A DNA stretch of 64,000 nt, taken from the NCBI GenBank assembly GCA_032209605.1, contig JASFXZ010000005.1:29872905-29936904 (forward strand). The letters are read 5' to 3'. The stretch's first letter is position 1. Each line of letters starts with the position of its first letter. Made by a program: the position numbers and the translations under genes. Shown one piece after another: positions 12,301-24,714 of this stretch. Source of the DNA: Mactromeris polynyma (Eukaryota > Mollusca > Bivalvia > Venerida > Mactridae). The notes beneath the pieces are model-generated. The model did no database searches. It saw only the letters and a list, made by a program, of their open reading frames with translations, and was not told the DNA's origin.

Positions 12301-15123
12301 ACCCTAATTTGGGACTTATCGCATATATTTTTCCAATTGAAAAGGCAAAGGCAATAAAATTATTTTAAAAAAAATCACTGAGAATGTTTATTTGAAGGCT
12401 GTAGTCTGCTTTATGTAGCAAGCCTTTGACAGCCATACTTTCTTGTGTGTCAACAATTGCTTTATACCACTTAAAAATTCTATATCCCAGATGAGATTCG
12501 TACCCACATTGTCGAGGGGCAAATGATTTAAAGTCAGTGACCATTTTACCACTTGACCATAAGGGGGCGGGGGCTGGTAGTAGTGGCCAGATTTTCTGAA
12601 ATAAACTTAATTCATTTAAAACTTGGGTTGCCATGTCAACTAAAGAGAAAAAAGATCGGAGTTTGGAGGTATTTGGTCAAAATGATCATTTCGTACCTCA
12701 TAGTATCATACAAGAATTGTTTTTTTAATGTTTTGTCAGATTATATTTCCTGCTCCTCATACGCATCGTTTATGTGCTTTAATACAAATTGTGCTTGAAT
12801 AATATGCTTTATTGAAGCAATGTGATGTGCTTAATTCTGTATTTCATTTATAAAAAAATATCATCTTTTATGTAAAAATAACCTATGTTTACCTAGAGTA
12901 TTTTATCTTTCTATTACACCAGTTGGAACACCATACTACATGTCACCTGAGAGAATACATGAAAATGGATACAACTTTAAGTCAGATATCTGGTCACTAG
13001 GATGTCTATTGTATGAGGTATGTATAGACAGACATCAATCATATCATGTACTATAACGTCTAGGCAAAGTTGCAAATACTTTTTTATCAAAACTGTAGAT
13101 TTTTACAGATTTATTTTTGTGATCCAGTAACCAGAGGAGACAAATTGAATACTAATTGTTGACCGATTCAGTTCAAGGATGTTGGAATTTAAATTTTGCA
13201 ATAGGTTGAGAGCGTCAGTGTCATTGGTTCTCAATGAATTGTTAGGTTTGCTTGGTTGATAAAAGTGAAGAAGTTGTGAAATCAAAACCTGGTTAGTCAC
13301 AACTTTCTCTGCGTTGATTTGACTATGTGGTAAATTTAAAGTCATATATTCTCTCAGTCAGATACGTTATAGCTTGAATATTAACATATACTGGTACAAG
13401 ACCCAGTAACACTGGTTAAGTTGACTGACCTCCTCATATAACAGTTATCACATGAGCACTTTGTGTGTGTGGAGCCCACATGAAGTTTAATCAATTTGTG
13501 AATGAAAATTCACTAAATTGCTTCATAAGAATATAGTAGATTGAAATTAGATATCAGGGGGTATGGTATTGAGGTAAAGGCTAAAACTTTGATATGAAGA
13601 CTGAATTATAACTCAAGATATATTGCAGATTGTGTTATCCCAAGAAAAAAACTAGGGATGTCATTGGTGGGCTAGTCTGTATTGATATATTGAGTTAAAT
13701 ATATCATTGTTTCATTGATTGAATTGTATTCATATTGCAAAATCGATATCTGATCAACTTGTTTGAATCAATAGCATAGCAATAGCTTTGCAATTGATGC
13801 CACCCCTAATTAAGTCTTATTATTGTCCCTTGTTGAAAGCTGTAAAACTGTTGGCTGATGTAATTTATGTTGTATTTTCAGATGGCTGCTCTTCAGTCAC
13901 CATTTTATGGAGACAAAATGAATTTATATTCTCTGTGTAAGAAGATTGATAAATGTGACTATCCACCTTTACCATCGGATGTCTACTCAGAACAAGTATG
14001 TGACTTAGTATTTATATGATAAAACTGATATAGTAATAAAATAAAATATTTTTTAGGATTCCATGATTTTATATTATTATTTTACAGAAATCATCGTGGA
14101 AATTGTTGAAATTATGGATTTTTTTCATGTTCAGATTTTTTAGATAGTTTGAGTCGATATATTCCGACACATTGAATCTTATTAATACCTATATGTTACC
14201 ATATATATAGTTACAAAAACAGTCTTTGTTTCAAAACATTATGCTCCGTTTATGTCCCATTTATGGGATTTCTAGCCACCTAGAACCAGCTTGGCATTTT
14301 TTGTGCAATTGACCATTGCATAACACATGCAATCTATGATGTCATCAATGATGATATCAAACATATAGGTACTAAAGCCATTAATATTAGATATACTCTG
14401 CATTGTTATGAATATGGGGTGTTGTCTCTAATTCTGCGGGACAAACAACAATATACAGTAACTTAAAATCATGCTTGAATCGCAATGAAAACAAGAAAGG
14501 ATTTAACTTCTGACTGAATTTCTATAATTCTATAAAATCTATAATTTTTGTTTTAAAAAACCTATTTTTTTAGTGAATTCAGGATTTCATCTATTGGTTT
14601 TTGCTCGCCATTATATGATACTTGCCCACATGTGCATTATAATTTTCCAGGGATATTATCACTTAATGGTTTTCACCAACCGATTATTTACCCTTAGTTA
14701 GTAAGTATGTATTATTTGTAGTAAATCTGTGTATCTTTATTTCAGTTACGTAAGCTAGTGGCAATATGTATAAATCCCATACCAGAGCAGAGACCAGACA
14801 TTCAGTATGTGTACAGTGTTGCTCAGCAAATGCATGCCCACTTCCAGGGACAGTTACAACAACAACAACAGTTCTTGCAGCAACAACAACAACAGTTTCA
14901 ACAGCTAACACCAGAACAACAACAACAATTGTTAGCTCAACAACAGAACATTCAAGTTGCCCAGCAACTGTCACCACAACAACAACAAGTGTTGCTTCAA
15001 CAACAACAGCAGCAGCAGATTCAGCAGCAGCAACAACAACAACAAATTCAACAGCAACAACAGGCTTTGTTGCAACAACAGTTACTTCAACAACAACAGC
15101 AGGAACAACAACAAACAACATAG
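9377..15123 (+). CDS. NEK6/7: NEK6/NEK7-type serine/threonine kinase with Gln-rich tail
   Basis: Coding exons 9377-9547, 10286-10348, 11064-11174, 11879-12095, 12923-13017, 13882-13995 and 14746-15123 join in frame to 382 residues. Residues 1-290 align throughout with vertebrate NEK6/NEK7, mitotic kinases that act downstream of NEK9 in spindle assembly; NEK7 also licenses the NLRP3 inflammasome in mammals. Visible motifs: glycine loop GKGQFSEV (32-39), ATP lysine K54, helix-C E73, HRD (150-152) with K154, DLG (170-172), activation-loop S186 (equivalent to NEK7 S195), GTPYYMSPE (189-197) and regulatory Y88 (NEK7 Y97, the Tyr-down residue). All catalytic residues are intact. After the kinase domain ends at about 290 comes a tail rich in Gln with scattered Leu, to residue 382; vertebrate NEK7 (302 residues) stops where it begins. 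ACAATGG is a good start context just after an acceptor. As in this whole subfamily, there is no coiled coil or regulatory C-terminal domain. Confidence 0.97.
9617..9760. repeat. Dispersed repeat in NEK6/7 intron 1
   Basis: CTCAGCCAACCCACTAGCCT, AAATCATTC, GAACATATAT and CAGAAAGTCA occur in the same order at 26288-26385 (CTCAGCCAAACCACTAGCCC and so on). The two copies are diverged. Class unknown. Confidence 0.5.
12395..12568 (-). mobile_element. tRNA-headed SINE (minus) in NEK6/7 intron 4
   Basis: On the minus strand GGTCAAGTGGTAAAATGGTC resembles the A-box arm of a Leu/Ser-type tRNA, and GGGTACGAATCTC about 45 bases later resembles a B box. An unrelated AT-rich body follows. A similar head occurs at 62586. 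Confidence 0.5.
13653..13808. mobile_element. Possible hAT-type MITE in NEK6/7 intron 5
   Basis: The ends TAGGGATGTCAT and ATGCCACCCCTA are imperfect inverted repeats that resemble the TAGGGGTG end of the hAT element at 27941. No clean 8 bp target duplication was found. Confidence 0.35.
14836..15120 (+). repeat. CAA/CAG-rich coding repeat (polyQ tail of NEK6/7)
   Basis: Mixed CAA and CAG codons, mostly CAA, with in-frame Leu, Ile, Val, Ala, Phe and Pro codons. Other frames give polyT, polyN and, on the opposite strand, V/A-rich open readings; only the kinase frame is spliced to real exons. The codon mixing argues against a simple slipping CAG tract. Confidence 0.9.
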
Positions 15124-15503
15124 ACAAGTCTATGAGGATTTGTGCCAAAGAAAATGAGAATAACTAAGTCATTTAAGTTAATATATATGAGCAATAACTC
15201 TGCCCTGAATATCTCTTACAAATCTCAAAGTAGACAGACAAAGATTTGTCAGTAATTGGGTCAATTTGTAGTGATTCTCAAGGTGGAGAGTTTATTTTCC
15301 TTTTGTCAGCATGGAAAATTATTCATGCATTGGTTGACTCTATACAAAAGGTGTAAGGTTGTGTTGTGAAGTGCTTTATTAATTACTAGCCTTAATTAGT
15401 ATGTCAATATGGTGAACATACTAATTGACTTCATAATTGTTATTTAGTAATTAGGCAACTTTAACAATAATACTATTTATAACCATAAGTTTTAAAGCAA
15501 TAC

Positions 15504-15509
15504 AATAAA
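15504..15509 (+). terminator. First AATAAA downstream of NEK6/7
   Basis: AATAAA 381 bases past the stop codon. Further AATAAA motifs near 17380 and 17412 could give longer 3' UTRs. Confidence 0.35.
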
Positions 15510-17789
15510 AATGTTTAAAACACTTTTGCCCCTAGTGTATCATGAGTCAAAGATTATGCTCAAGAAGTTAATGTGAGGCCCTTAATCAAGTGATCTCAAG
15601 GGGTTTATCAAGAAGAGGGGGTATTCATGATTTATTTAAAAGTTATGTCAAAGCTTTCAATATATTTTGTTTTATTCTTCATTTAAGCCATAATTCAACT
15701 AATATTTAATTATAACATTCACTAGGTCTTCACAATGAGCTGTAGATCAAACTCCAGACATTTTGAGGCAGTGTCTATATTTTACTTCTACTATCTATTT
15801 CTCTACAATATTGTACAGTAAGAGTTTCAAACTTAGGCCATAATTAAAAAAATGTTGGGTTGCATATCCCTACCTACACCAATATGACCATAAATAGAGG
15901 CTGAATTACCTACCTCCCCACCTACATTTTGCTGGGTAGGGTTATGCCAAACAAACAATAGTTTAAGGTTGGTCTTACTGGCTTTTTGTTCAAATTTTTA
16001 TGCTTTCTTTACTTGCAAAACATTTTGTGTCTTGTTATGATTTCTCATGATTATATTCAGAGTGATATTCCGTCCAAAACATTTGGTAATTTATTTCTTA
16101 CGTAAGAAATTTTGTGTTAAATTTTTGACATGGAAATGTTTTTGAGTTTTGAGCATTTAAAAAAGACACCAAAATACCAGTCAGCATAATTTATCTCATT
16201 CACTACGTACATTTTAAGGGTTACTCAAGGAAAATCTCCCCAGGTGGTAGGAATGATAGTCGAAAATAAGGGGACCATCAACAGAATATAAAAAATTGGA
16301 ATAACCCTTGGCTACTATGAGATGTACAAGTATTCGTTTGAGCTAAGTGCAAGCAAAGCTGCTCTCAAAACGTCTGAAATAGCTAATTTGCAATCTTGTA
16401 TTTGCAAATATAACTGTATCTACCTAGCCTATGAAATATCTTGTTGTTAGACTCAAGCTGGAATGTAACATCCAGCATGATCTAAACATAAAATTATGAT
16501 AACAAAAATCAGTGATTTTGATTTGCACATATATGTTTTTACTGCATTCATGTATTTAAAATGTGTTTTCCTTATTCCCTTATTTTTTAAATATAATCAC
16601 CATACTGTGATCTGAATTATTTGTACTTTTACATGTATGACATATTGAAGTGATTTTATCAACTCCACAAACAACATTGTACGCTGTGTTATTGGTATGG
16701 GATTTTGGTGATGGAATTCTGGATTGCTGTTACAGATTTATTTTTGTATGTAATTGAGGAAATTTCTGTTGATTTGCCTTTAAGAAACATGCATAATGCC
16801 TGCTTTTTAGTTGCTCATTCTAACTTGGTTATGGTCAACATTAAGTTTTGACCACTGTGTTAGTTAAGTCTTGCATATTGAACATGACTTCCAAACTAAG
16901 AATGTCAGTACATTAAGACTGATAATAATCTTAATTATTCACTGTCCCAGCTTTAAAGAGTTGTTGTTGTTTTGTCTTCAGGCCATCCATGATACATTGA
17001 TTGTTAGATCTAGAAACCTGATCTCATTTAGTGTTCATACCAGCTGGGATTTTGTTGTTAGGCAGAATATAAGGGAATCATAAATCCAATGTGTGGAGCC
17101 TTAATAATTTTTCAGAATATGAAACCAAGTCCCATTTGAAATGAAATTACACTTTGTCTAGCTACAAAGTTATAATTTCCATGTAATGACTTCAACATTA
17201 TAGAAGTGTACACATGGTCCCTGTTAGAACAGTTTGAAATGTGACATTTATTGAAGAACTAGATATAAACGAAAGATCACAAGAAGATGACCTGATTTAT
17301 GTGTACTTTTTATGCTTATTTCATTGACATTTTGTAATTAATTTGACATAGTTAGTGTTGTTACTGACCATTTCATTGAATAAACTGTTACATAGGCTGG
17401 CCTATTTGCATAATAAAAACATGTCTCACTTTGTATCCTGGGTTAGTGTATGTATATTTGTGTTCAAACTTTATCAGGACTCTTCTTTTAATGAATATTT
17501 CATAATAATTTTGTGTGAGAATGTGTGTGTGTGATGTAGTTGATTTCCATATAGTAGAAATGATCTTTAAATTGTTAAATTTTATTTAATTGGTGTATTG
17601 CAATGTGTATTGCCCTTGTCTCAACCATATACCATTTGAATGTCATTGATTCATGTATGAAGTGTAGAGCAATCTGCTCCGAGCATCAGCGAGTGGGAGA
17701 TGCTGATTTCGGCTGTTGTTGAGGAGTTGTTGCCCTATGGAGGTTAAATTGTTCATATTTTATGCTGCATGAAACTTATTTATGTATTT

Positions 17790-17860
17790 GAAGAGAGGTT
17801 GTAGCTCAGAGAGGGCCACTCTGGAGAGGTTGCTCTCTACAAACATACTATCAGAATTGA
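17790..17860 (+). repeat. Dispersed repeat, second GAAGAGAGGTTG copy
   Basis: Matches 5992-6062 over about 70 bases: GAAGAGAGGTTG, AGCTC, CCACTCTGGAGAGGTTGC and ATCAGAA in the same order. Confidence 0.5.
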
Positions 17861-19156
17861 AAGATTAATTATATGGTTCTAAACTCTGAAAAATTGAAAA
17901 TGAATTGTTCTAACCTTCAGAGAATAGGGAAGAAGAATGAATCAAAATTTGCTAAAATATCTTCATTCATTTGATTTATGTGCTTGGATTTTGTGTATTT
18001 TGTATTGTTTACTAAACTGCGACTTTTTACAAATTTGAATTGTTTTTAATTGCTTGATTTAAAGTAATTACTATATCATCTTGTTAATTTCTCAGCACAA
18101 ATTGTTGTATATGCCTCATTGTTAAATGCATGTTTAGAGTGATTTTATTAGTACAAGTTATTATGATCATGTGATATGTGTAGTCGTGTTGCCTTGACGA
18201 TATTATTTTGGTCTAGGTATGTTGTATACATTTTTTGAAATTTGTATGTATATTTACAAGAAATCCACCTTATAGCCAGTGTCCGTCCATTCTCATAGTT
18301 TTAAGATGTTGGATGTTTTCACATCAATTTAATATTGTTGCCAGTCATTGTCACAAAATGTTTATTATGTCAATTGTCTCTTGGTGTACAAATTTCCACC
18401 TGTAATTATTGAATAGTTTACACCAAAATTTTACAAATCAAATGCACAATTCTTTCATGTAGATTATGATTCTTTTCTTAACATTTGTTCTGTTTCGAAT
18501 ATTTTTACAACATTTTCACTCTCAGTTCATTTTTGAACTTTTGCTAATCAGCTGAACATTATTATAACATTGTTTAAAGGTACAGAGTCCTGTTTGTTGT
18601 CAAACTATGCCTAGTGGTAAGTATGAGAAAACAGTAGGTAAATGCCTTCGTACAGACGGACTCTACAACACTGCATTGTTACTGTCTTACATGTTTCCCA
18701 AAACCACAAATACAAGAGTCTGTTATAAGTCTTTTTTTCTCCCTGACTTTGCTGAGATAGCACAAACTCAATGTAGGAAATACTGTATCAGACTTGTGTT
18801 TTGCAAGTCAATGAAACTTTTAAGACAGTTATAATGTAGTATGTCTGTATAAAGACATTAGCTTGGTGTTTTCTCAAAATTATTACTTATCATATTTTGA
18901 TAAAAATAAGACTATCTTCCTTTATTGACCTTTTGAGTCTACTCAATAAACTACCTTATTATCATTACTAAATAGAACGTTATAGTTACATTTGTTCCAT
19001 ATTTGGAACCAGATAGTATAACATTGATATGGTAGCTGATGTTTTGTATAGACATTGCAAGGATAGTATTTCTATTTAAAGTGTTTGATTTAATTATGTA
19101 AGCAGATGAGATAATTAAAGTTCATACTTTGACAAAAGTGACAGCAATATGAGTGA

Positions 19157-19475
19157 TTGTGTATCCCCATTGCTTTTGTCCTGTCTGTCTGTCTGTTTGT
19201 CTCTAAGTTTGTCTTCATTGTTACTCCCAAAGTTTAAAGTGTTAGATTTCAACAAAACTTGGTAGAAAGCATCTTCATCAAGCCTGGTTGAACATAAACT
19301 ATAGTCAGCATTTTCTGGTCCAATAATACTTTAATACCTATATTATGTCCTTTTGAAATGTTTAATGCATGTAGATTTTGCAGTCTACTCCTTCCAAATT
19401 GCTGGTTAGATTTCAATCAAACTTGGAGGAAAGAAACAGCATCAAGCATAGTTACGTGTATCAGCGTTTTCTCAT
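19157..19475. repeat. Diverged repeat with ~164 bp internal duplication
   Basis: GTTAGATTTCAACAAAACTT at 19241 recurs at 19405 as GTTAGATTTCAATCAAACTT. Both are followed by GG(T/A)(A/G)GAAAG and, later, CATCAAGC. This looks like two tandem units of an old repeat. Confidence 0.45.
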
Positions 19476-20861
19476 TATATGTGCTTATTGCCTGCAAATC
19501 ATATTAAATGCAACAGTATAGAGAGTCTGTTTTCTTAAAATTCCAATTCTAGTTGAATACAATGAAAGATCTAACCTGAATGTACCAGCATTTAGCAGAC
19601 ATTAAAGTGATAACGTGCTACAATGTTTCTCCACAGTTTCATCATTTTATATTGCAGATATAATTGAATACCTGCTTTGTTTTAATTGCATTATAGTTCA
19701 TTTACTGATACATGTACTAGGCATTATTTCTGTATTTTCCTGTTTTCTCCTGAAATGTTGTCATTGAACGTATTGTGTAATATACGCCCCATTAAACATT
19801 GTAAGTAACCAGATGGCAATTTAAGATTTTACTTTTTCTGAAGGTTTATATATATTTTCACCATAAATTGATATTGTTTTTCACTTTCCTAAGTAATCGT
19901 CTGTGTTCTCTATTGCCCCTCCATAACCTGAGTGGATTCATTTAACATTTTCTAACAGATATACTTTTATAGTTTCATTATATACCAATTGCACGTCTAC
20001 TTTTCTTTATATAGCAATTCAAATTTTAAGAACAAATGCAAAAGTAAACTTAATAATCTTCTATTTTTCAAATGAAGAGAAACAAACTACATACAAACTA
20101 CATACACATACAGTATCAACATTTTCATGGTCATTTAACTCTATTAATCAAAATTAAGCAACCAAAGACAATTTGAGATAGCACTTTTGTGATGTCAAAA
20201 TACTCGACATCATAATCAACATCACTAATACAGGTTTTATGTTGGAGATATCTGTTGAAGTTAATGAATACTTACTTTGAGGGAAAAATGAAAGATAATG
20301 TGTGGTTCAGGTTCCCGAACCTTATCTAAGGTTTCTAGATGACCCTAAATTTTATAATGAATTCTGAAAAGCAAAAATTGTGACTGTGACTGTGCATGGA
20401 CTTTAAATCAGTTGAAAGAAAGTAGTCAGACTAATAATTTTGGACATATTGCCCGAATTGCTCATAATTTGTACCTGGTTATTTCGGCAATTTAGCAGTT
20501 AGGAAGCAATAATGTACATGTATTAGTTATTTTGGCAATGAAGTCATATTGTATTCTTACATCAGAGATCTAACATAGATAATATATCCTGGCTGACCAC
20601 TTTGGTGAATCAAAATGGTAGAGTATGGTTTCCATGGAAATGAAACAAGGTCTTAATTTTCATATTTTTGGTAAATACGACACAGATATTTATTTATGAT
20701 TGACCTTTTTGTAACCAGGTTGTTAAAGTTTATATGTTGTTAAATTCCGCATTATCAGCTACTTGTATTCGTAAATTGATCAATCACATTTTATTTTTAA
20801 GACTAATAAAAATTGTTGTCTATTATTCAATATTTATTTTTGTGTTATTTTTCCTTCTGTC

Positions 20862-21110
20862 TGCCTGGTTGTCTCAGTTGGTAGAACTCTTCACTACCAA
20901 TAGGGAGGTTGTAGGTTAGAACTACAGGAGATTGCCACGAGTTCTCTCCCTTTATCCCTTCTATAGTACTATATATGCACTTACTATACAAGGGATAAAA
21001 GGAGAGAACTCTGGAAGGTATAAAGGGAGAGAACTGGTGACAATCTCTTGTGTTTGAAATCAAAGGCAAGGTACGTGTTCTTCCTGACAATGTGTCTGAA
21101 GATATACAGA
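20862..21110 (+). mobile_element. tRNA-derived SINE (family B) interrupted by a MITE
   Basis: GTCTCAGTTGGTAGAACTCT (A-box-like) and GGTTGTAGGTTAGAAC form the head. After a 132 bp palindrome the body resumes with ATTCTTCCTGACA-type sequence (TTCTTCCTGACAATG...TGTCTGAAGATA). The uninterrupted relative at 61415 has the same head and CTGACAG...GACTGAAGATA body with the usual spacing, so the palindrome appears inserted at the B-box region. Confidence 0.6.
20922..21053. mobile_element. Palindromic MITE, CTCTCCCTTTATCC family, copy 2
   Basis: The left arm reads ACAGGAGATTGCCACGAG then TTCTCTCCCTTTATCCC; the reverse complement of the right end reads CACAAGAGATTGTCACCAG with the same continuation. 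The right arm carries a duplicated inner block (AAAGG-AGAGAACTCTGGAAGG). Confidence 0.8.
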
Positions 21111-22660
21111 GTCATTTTTCCTTGAGAAATTTCTTTGTTGTCTTAAACTATTACACGGACATAATTCACTTGTCAATGTTTCGTCCCAGGGGAGAGTGGT
21201 GGAGATACACTGGACTTCAGATGGAAGATGATTCCTGACAGGTGGGAATTTGATAAGCAGAATAATTCTGGGTCCGGGATTTTTAATAGATCCTGGAAGT
21301 GGGGAATAAGCATTTCCATCTCTGGGCATTTAGAAAAAAGTGCTTGGCTTTAGGGTGTAGAATAAGACTCCTAAAAAAAGACAAATTGTCTAATTGCCCT
21401 GAGTCAGCCAGCTGCCCCTGCCTCCCTGGGACAAGATAGTGATAGGTGCATATAATACAACTGGTGTCTTATCAAAAAGCAGCGTTATACTGTTTTATGA
21501 AATGTTATCATCATAATTTAAGATCTTCCTACTATTTATGTATCATTCTCATTAGATGAATCGTTGCAAGAGCTTACCCAACAGAACGATTTCACATAAT
21601 TTCTAAAAAAAGTGACTGGATACATCTGTATATTTTGTATAAAGTTGAGATCAATGGGGTCTTTGACAAAACCTCTGAAGTCCTGAACTTGTCATGTATG
21701 TCTGGTAATATGGTATTAGGAACATGTACGGTAGACTGGTGGTGACATCCAAACTTCACCATTTCCTAGGAAACTTCAGATTTCAAAATTTCAACTTTAT
21801 ATATTCAATTATAAATTTGTTACGTTGAAGTTGTGTATTGGTGAAGTTTAAATCATGAATTCATGAACTGATAAACTGAAAATCTTGATATTGTAACTTT
21901 CCTAGGAGAGAAACAATGAGGTTTGAATGTCCCCACCGGTCTTCTGTAGGAATGTGATACACTCATTCGTTTCACTTCTGTGATATCTCTAAATATAGTC
22001 AAACTTTGAAATATTTTCAATTCCTCTTCTTATATCAGAGTAGTTTCCATAAAGATAATTATCAACTCAGTCAGTGAAAGGAACTACATTTAAATAATTC
22101 TTGGTTGTTTTTTGAATGCTAGTTTCGCGTTCAGCCTTTAACTATTGATTGAATGTACCTTTATATATGTGTCATGTATTGTACCATTGAAAGCAGTACA
22201 TATATGGTATAGCTTATATAAAATAGGTCATGTGATATGTATGTATGTGTCTTATCTCTTTAAACAAAATGTCACATGTCAGTCTGTTGGTCACCTTGGC
22301 TGTATAAAAGAAGTACTTTATATTGGCAACAGAACTATATGAGGAAATTGCCTTGTTAACCTCACCATAAGTTTTTGGTCACAAGTTCCCATTTTGATAA
22401 CCCCATTGTCTTCAAACCTCACACAACTGACCTACATAAAATAGCTAAAAGTGTATTTCATCTTATATGTCACAATCTTGGGTCATATCATTAGAAAGTG
22501 TATACTGGTATATGCGCACCGTTCTCTTTAATATTAATTTTGTCAGGTAAGCTTCCATGTCAAACTCAAATTTATATATTGTATGTTTCTTCTGTTGTGT
22601 ACTACAATACATGAACATAAGCACCAATTAAACACTGTAAAGCCGAAAATAACAGAAAAT

Positions 22661-22820
22661 ATAGGAAATTGTCATGAGTTCTCTCCCTTTATCCCTTCTA
22701 GAATTCTCTCCCTTTATCCATTCTTTAGTATAATATCGACTATGTGTACATATAATATCAAAGGAGTAAAGGGAGAGAATTCTAGAACAGATAAAGGGAG
22801 AGCACTTGACAATATCCTAT
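22661..22820. mobile_element. Palindromic MITE, CTCTCCCTTTATCC family, copy 3
   Basis: ATAGGAAATTGTCATGAG at the left and ATAGGATATTGTCAAGTG at the reverse-complemented right, each followed by CTCTCCCTTTATC and, inward, by a second AGAATTCTCTCCCTTTA block. The whole 160 bp folds as a long hairpin. Confidence 0.8.
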
Positions 22821-23205
22821 GCATATAAAACACACTTTATGCAAGGAAATATTGATATAATTTCTTGGTAATCATTAGAATTTAGATTTTTTCAATATAT
22901 CAGTTCAAACTGATATATGTACATAGATTGTGAAATAAGTTGTTTCAAGTCATACTCCTCACCCTTGATGACTGTTTCCATGGATACTTGTATACCAGTA
23001 CTTGTGCTTCATCCACGGATAAAAAGTTCACATGACTGTGTGTAGCTTAGGTAATGCGTAGCTAGATCGTCAAAGATACATTTTGGTATATATTTCATAA
23101 ATATGCGTACAATATATCAAAAACATGCATTAAATATCTTACTGCAGTTTTGGTCCTTTTTATTTTTTCGAGAAAAAAAAGTATAGGCCATCTGCAAACG
23201 CTCTT

Positions 23206-23285
23206 GGTTCAGCTTGCCACAAGGAGGATTCTAACTTGTGACCTTCTTATGAAAAGTCAAGTGCTTTATCACATTGAGGCCTTAT
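23206..23285 (-). mobile_element. tRNA-derived SINE head (minus)
   Basis: The minus strand reads GGCCTCAATGTGATAAAGCA, then ACAAGTTAGAATCCTCC about 30 bases on, the spacing and sequence of A and B boxes. The cloverleaf is decayed, so it is a SINE or pseudo-tRNA. Confidence 0.4.
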
Positions 23286-24589
23286 ACCAAGTCTTATCCA
23301 AATAGATATGATCTGCATGTCCATTTTCTTTTTTATCTATTTTAGAAACTAAAGTTTTTCAAAACTTCAAATTAAAACAAATTCAGGATAAAAAGTTAAG
23401 ATACGGAAACATCTCTAGTAAATAAAGACACAAATGCTCACAAATATATTGTAGATGTCAGTAGATTTGTACTTAAAACCTTCCTTGTTATCATTGTGAC
23501 CTACATCCCTATTATCTGATGGCATAAATGGACAATTTAAACTTGTAAACTTAACACAGCTGTGTAGTCTCAACATCTAGAGGTCACTTGTATTTCTCAA
23601 GTCCTTATATTTGCCCAGAGCTGCTTTAATACAGAACTCTGTAATACCAGCTAGGCTATTTACTTAATCTAATGAGAAATCCTGCAAGTGCTTGGGTCTT
23701 CTTCTCAAACATTTAAAGTTCAAACTCATACTTCAAACTTTCAAAACTTATATTTACCAGCCTTTTTTTCCATGCAATCAAAACGAACGATATTTTTTCT
23801 GAATTGTTATTACCCACTGTACACTTTTAAAGCCAAGTGTTATTAAACTCAATATTGTTATAACAACGTAGGAGCAAAACAACCATTTTAATGAGTTTCA
23901 GTTTTATGTTTATGAATATGGCATTTGGTTAAAGTGCAAAAATTCCATTGTATTATGTGGAACAGATCTAGAAATAAAGTTTTATAGCACAATGGATCTA
24001 GATTTATATACCAAGTACCCTCTGTTTGTAGCAACCCCAGATGTGGTGACCTTATTATAATGCACTTGACAATATATTGCCTCAGTGGGGGAGGGGGACT
24101 GACCCAGGGGAAATGCCAATTCCCCACCTTTGGGATCTATATTTATACTAGCTACTGCCAAACAACACTAAAGTATATTTCCAAGGATGTGGAATTGGAG
24201 TGTCAAATTTCCACCATTCCAGAATCGTCTTCTGTCTAAAGTACAGTGTATCCTCCCACCCCCTGGCAAAATTTTATTGAATGCTTAAAATTGTCCACAG
24301 TGAAGTCACCTGAGTAAGCAAGACCTACTATAGTTTTATAATAGGATAACCACAACTACATTCACATACATGTACATGCTTATATACTTGCCTCTTGTAC
24401 CCCTGTTCAAGTGTTTGCTACCACCAGTTAATACTATGATTTTTTGTTTAATTTTGAAATTTCCGTAAATGGTAATTGGTATATATAAGGATGCAAAATA
24501 AGAGATTTACATGTCACATGTACAGTTCAATACATTATCAAGATACCATGTAATCAATCGCAATGTCATCTAAAAGTGATATGTTACAA

Positions 24590-24714
24590 CAGGGCCGTAA
24601 ATTACATGGAGGCATGTAGGCAGTTGCCTCCTATTGCGGGCTGAAAAAAAAATCATTTCTTGTCTAAAAAGGGTCCAAAAATTTTTTTTACAGGGGAGGC
24701 AATTTACGGCCCTG
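24590..24714. mobile_element. Short hAT-like MITE, CAGGGCCGTAAATT ends
   Basis: CAGGGCCGTAAATT at the left, AATTTACGGCCCTG at the right. It is flanked by exact TACAA on both sides (24585-24589, 24715-24719), a 5 bp target duplication. 125 bp, no coding. Confidence 0.8.

Larger units (their letters stand above)
15124..20860. other. NEK6/7 3' UTR and intergenic DNA
   Basis: AT-rich, with no further coding exons recognised. It holds the second GAAGAGAGGTTG repeat (17790-17860) and a diverged internal duplication at 19157-19475. The open frames at 16871 and 18607 lack domains, splice context or homology I can recognise. Confidence 0.5.

Noticed and set aside
14684..15167. Overlapping polyT/polyN and V/A-rich open frames
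   Set aside because: Alternate-frame readings of the CAA/CAG exon; only the Gln frame joins the kinase exons with correct phase.
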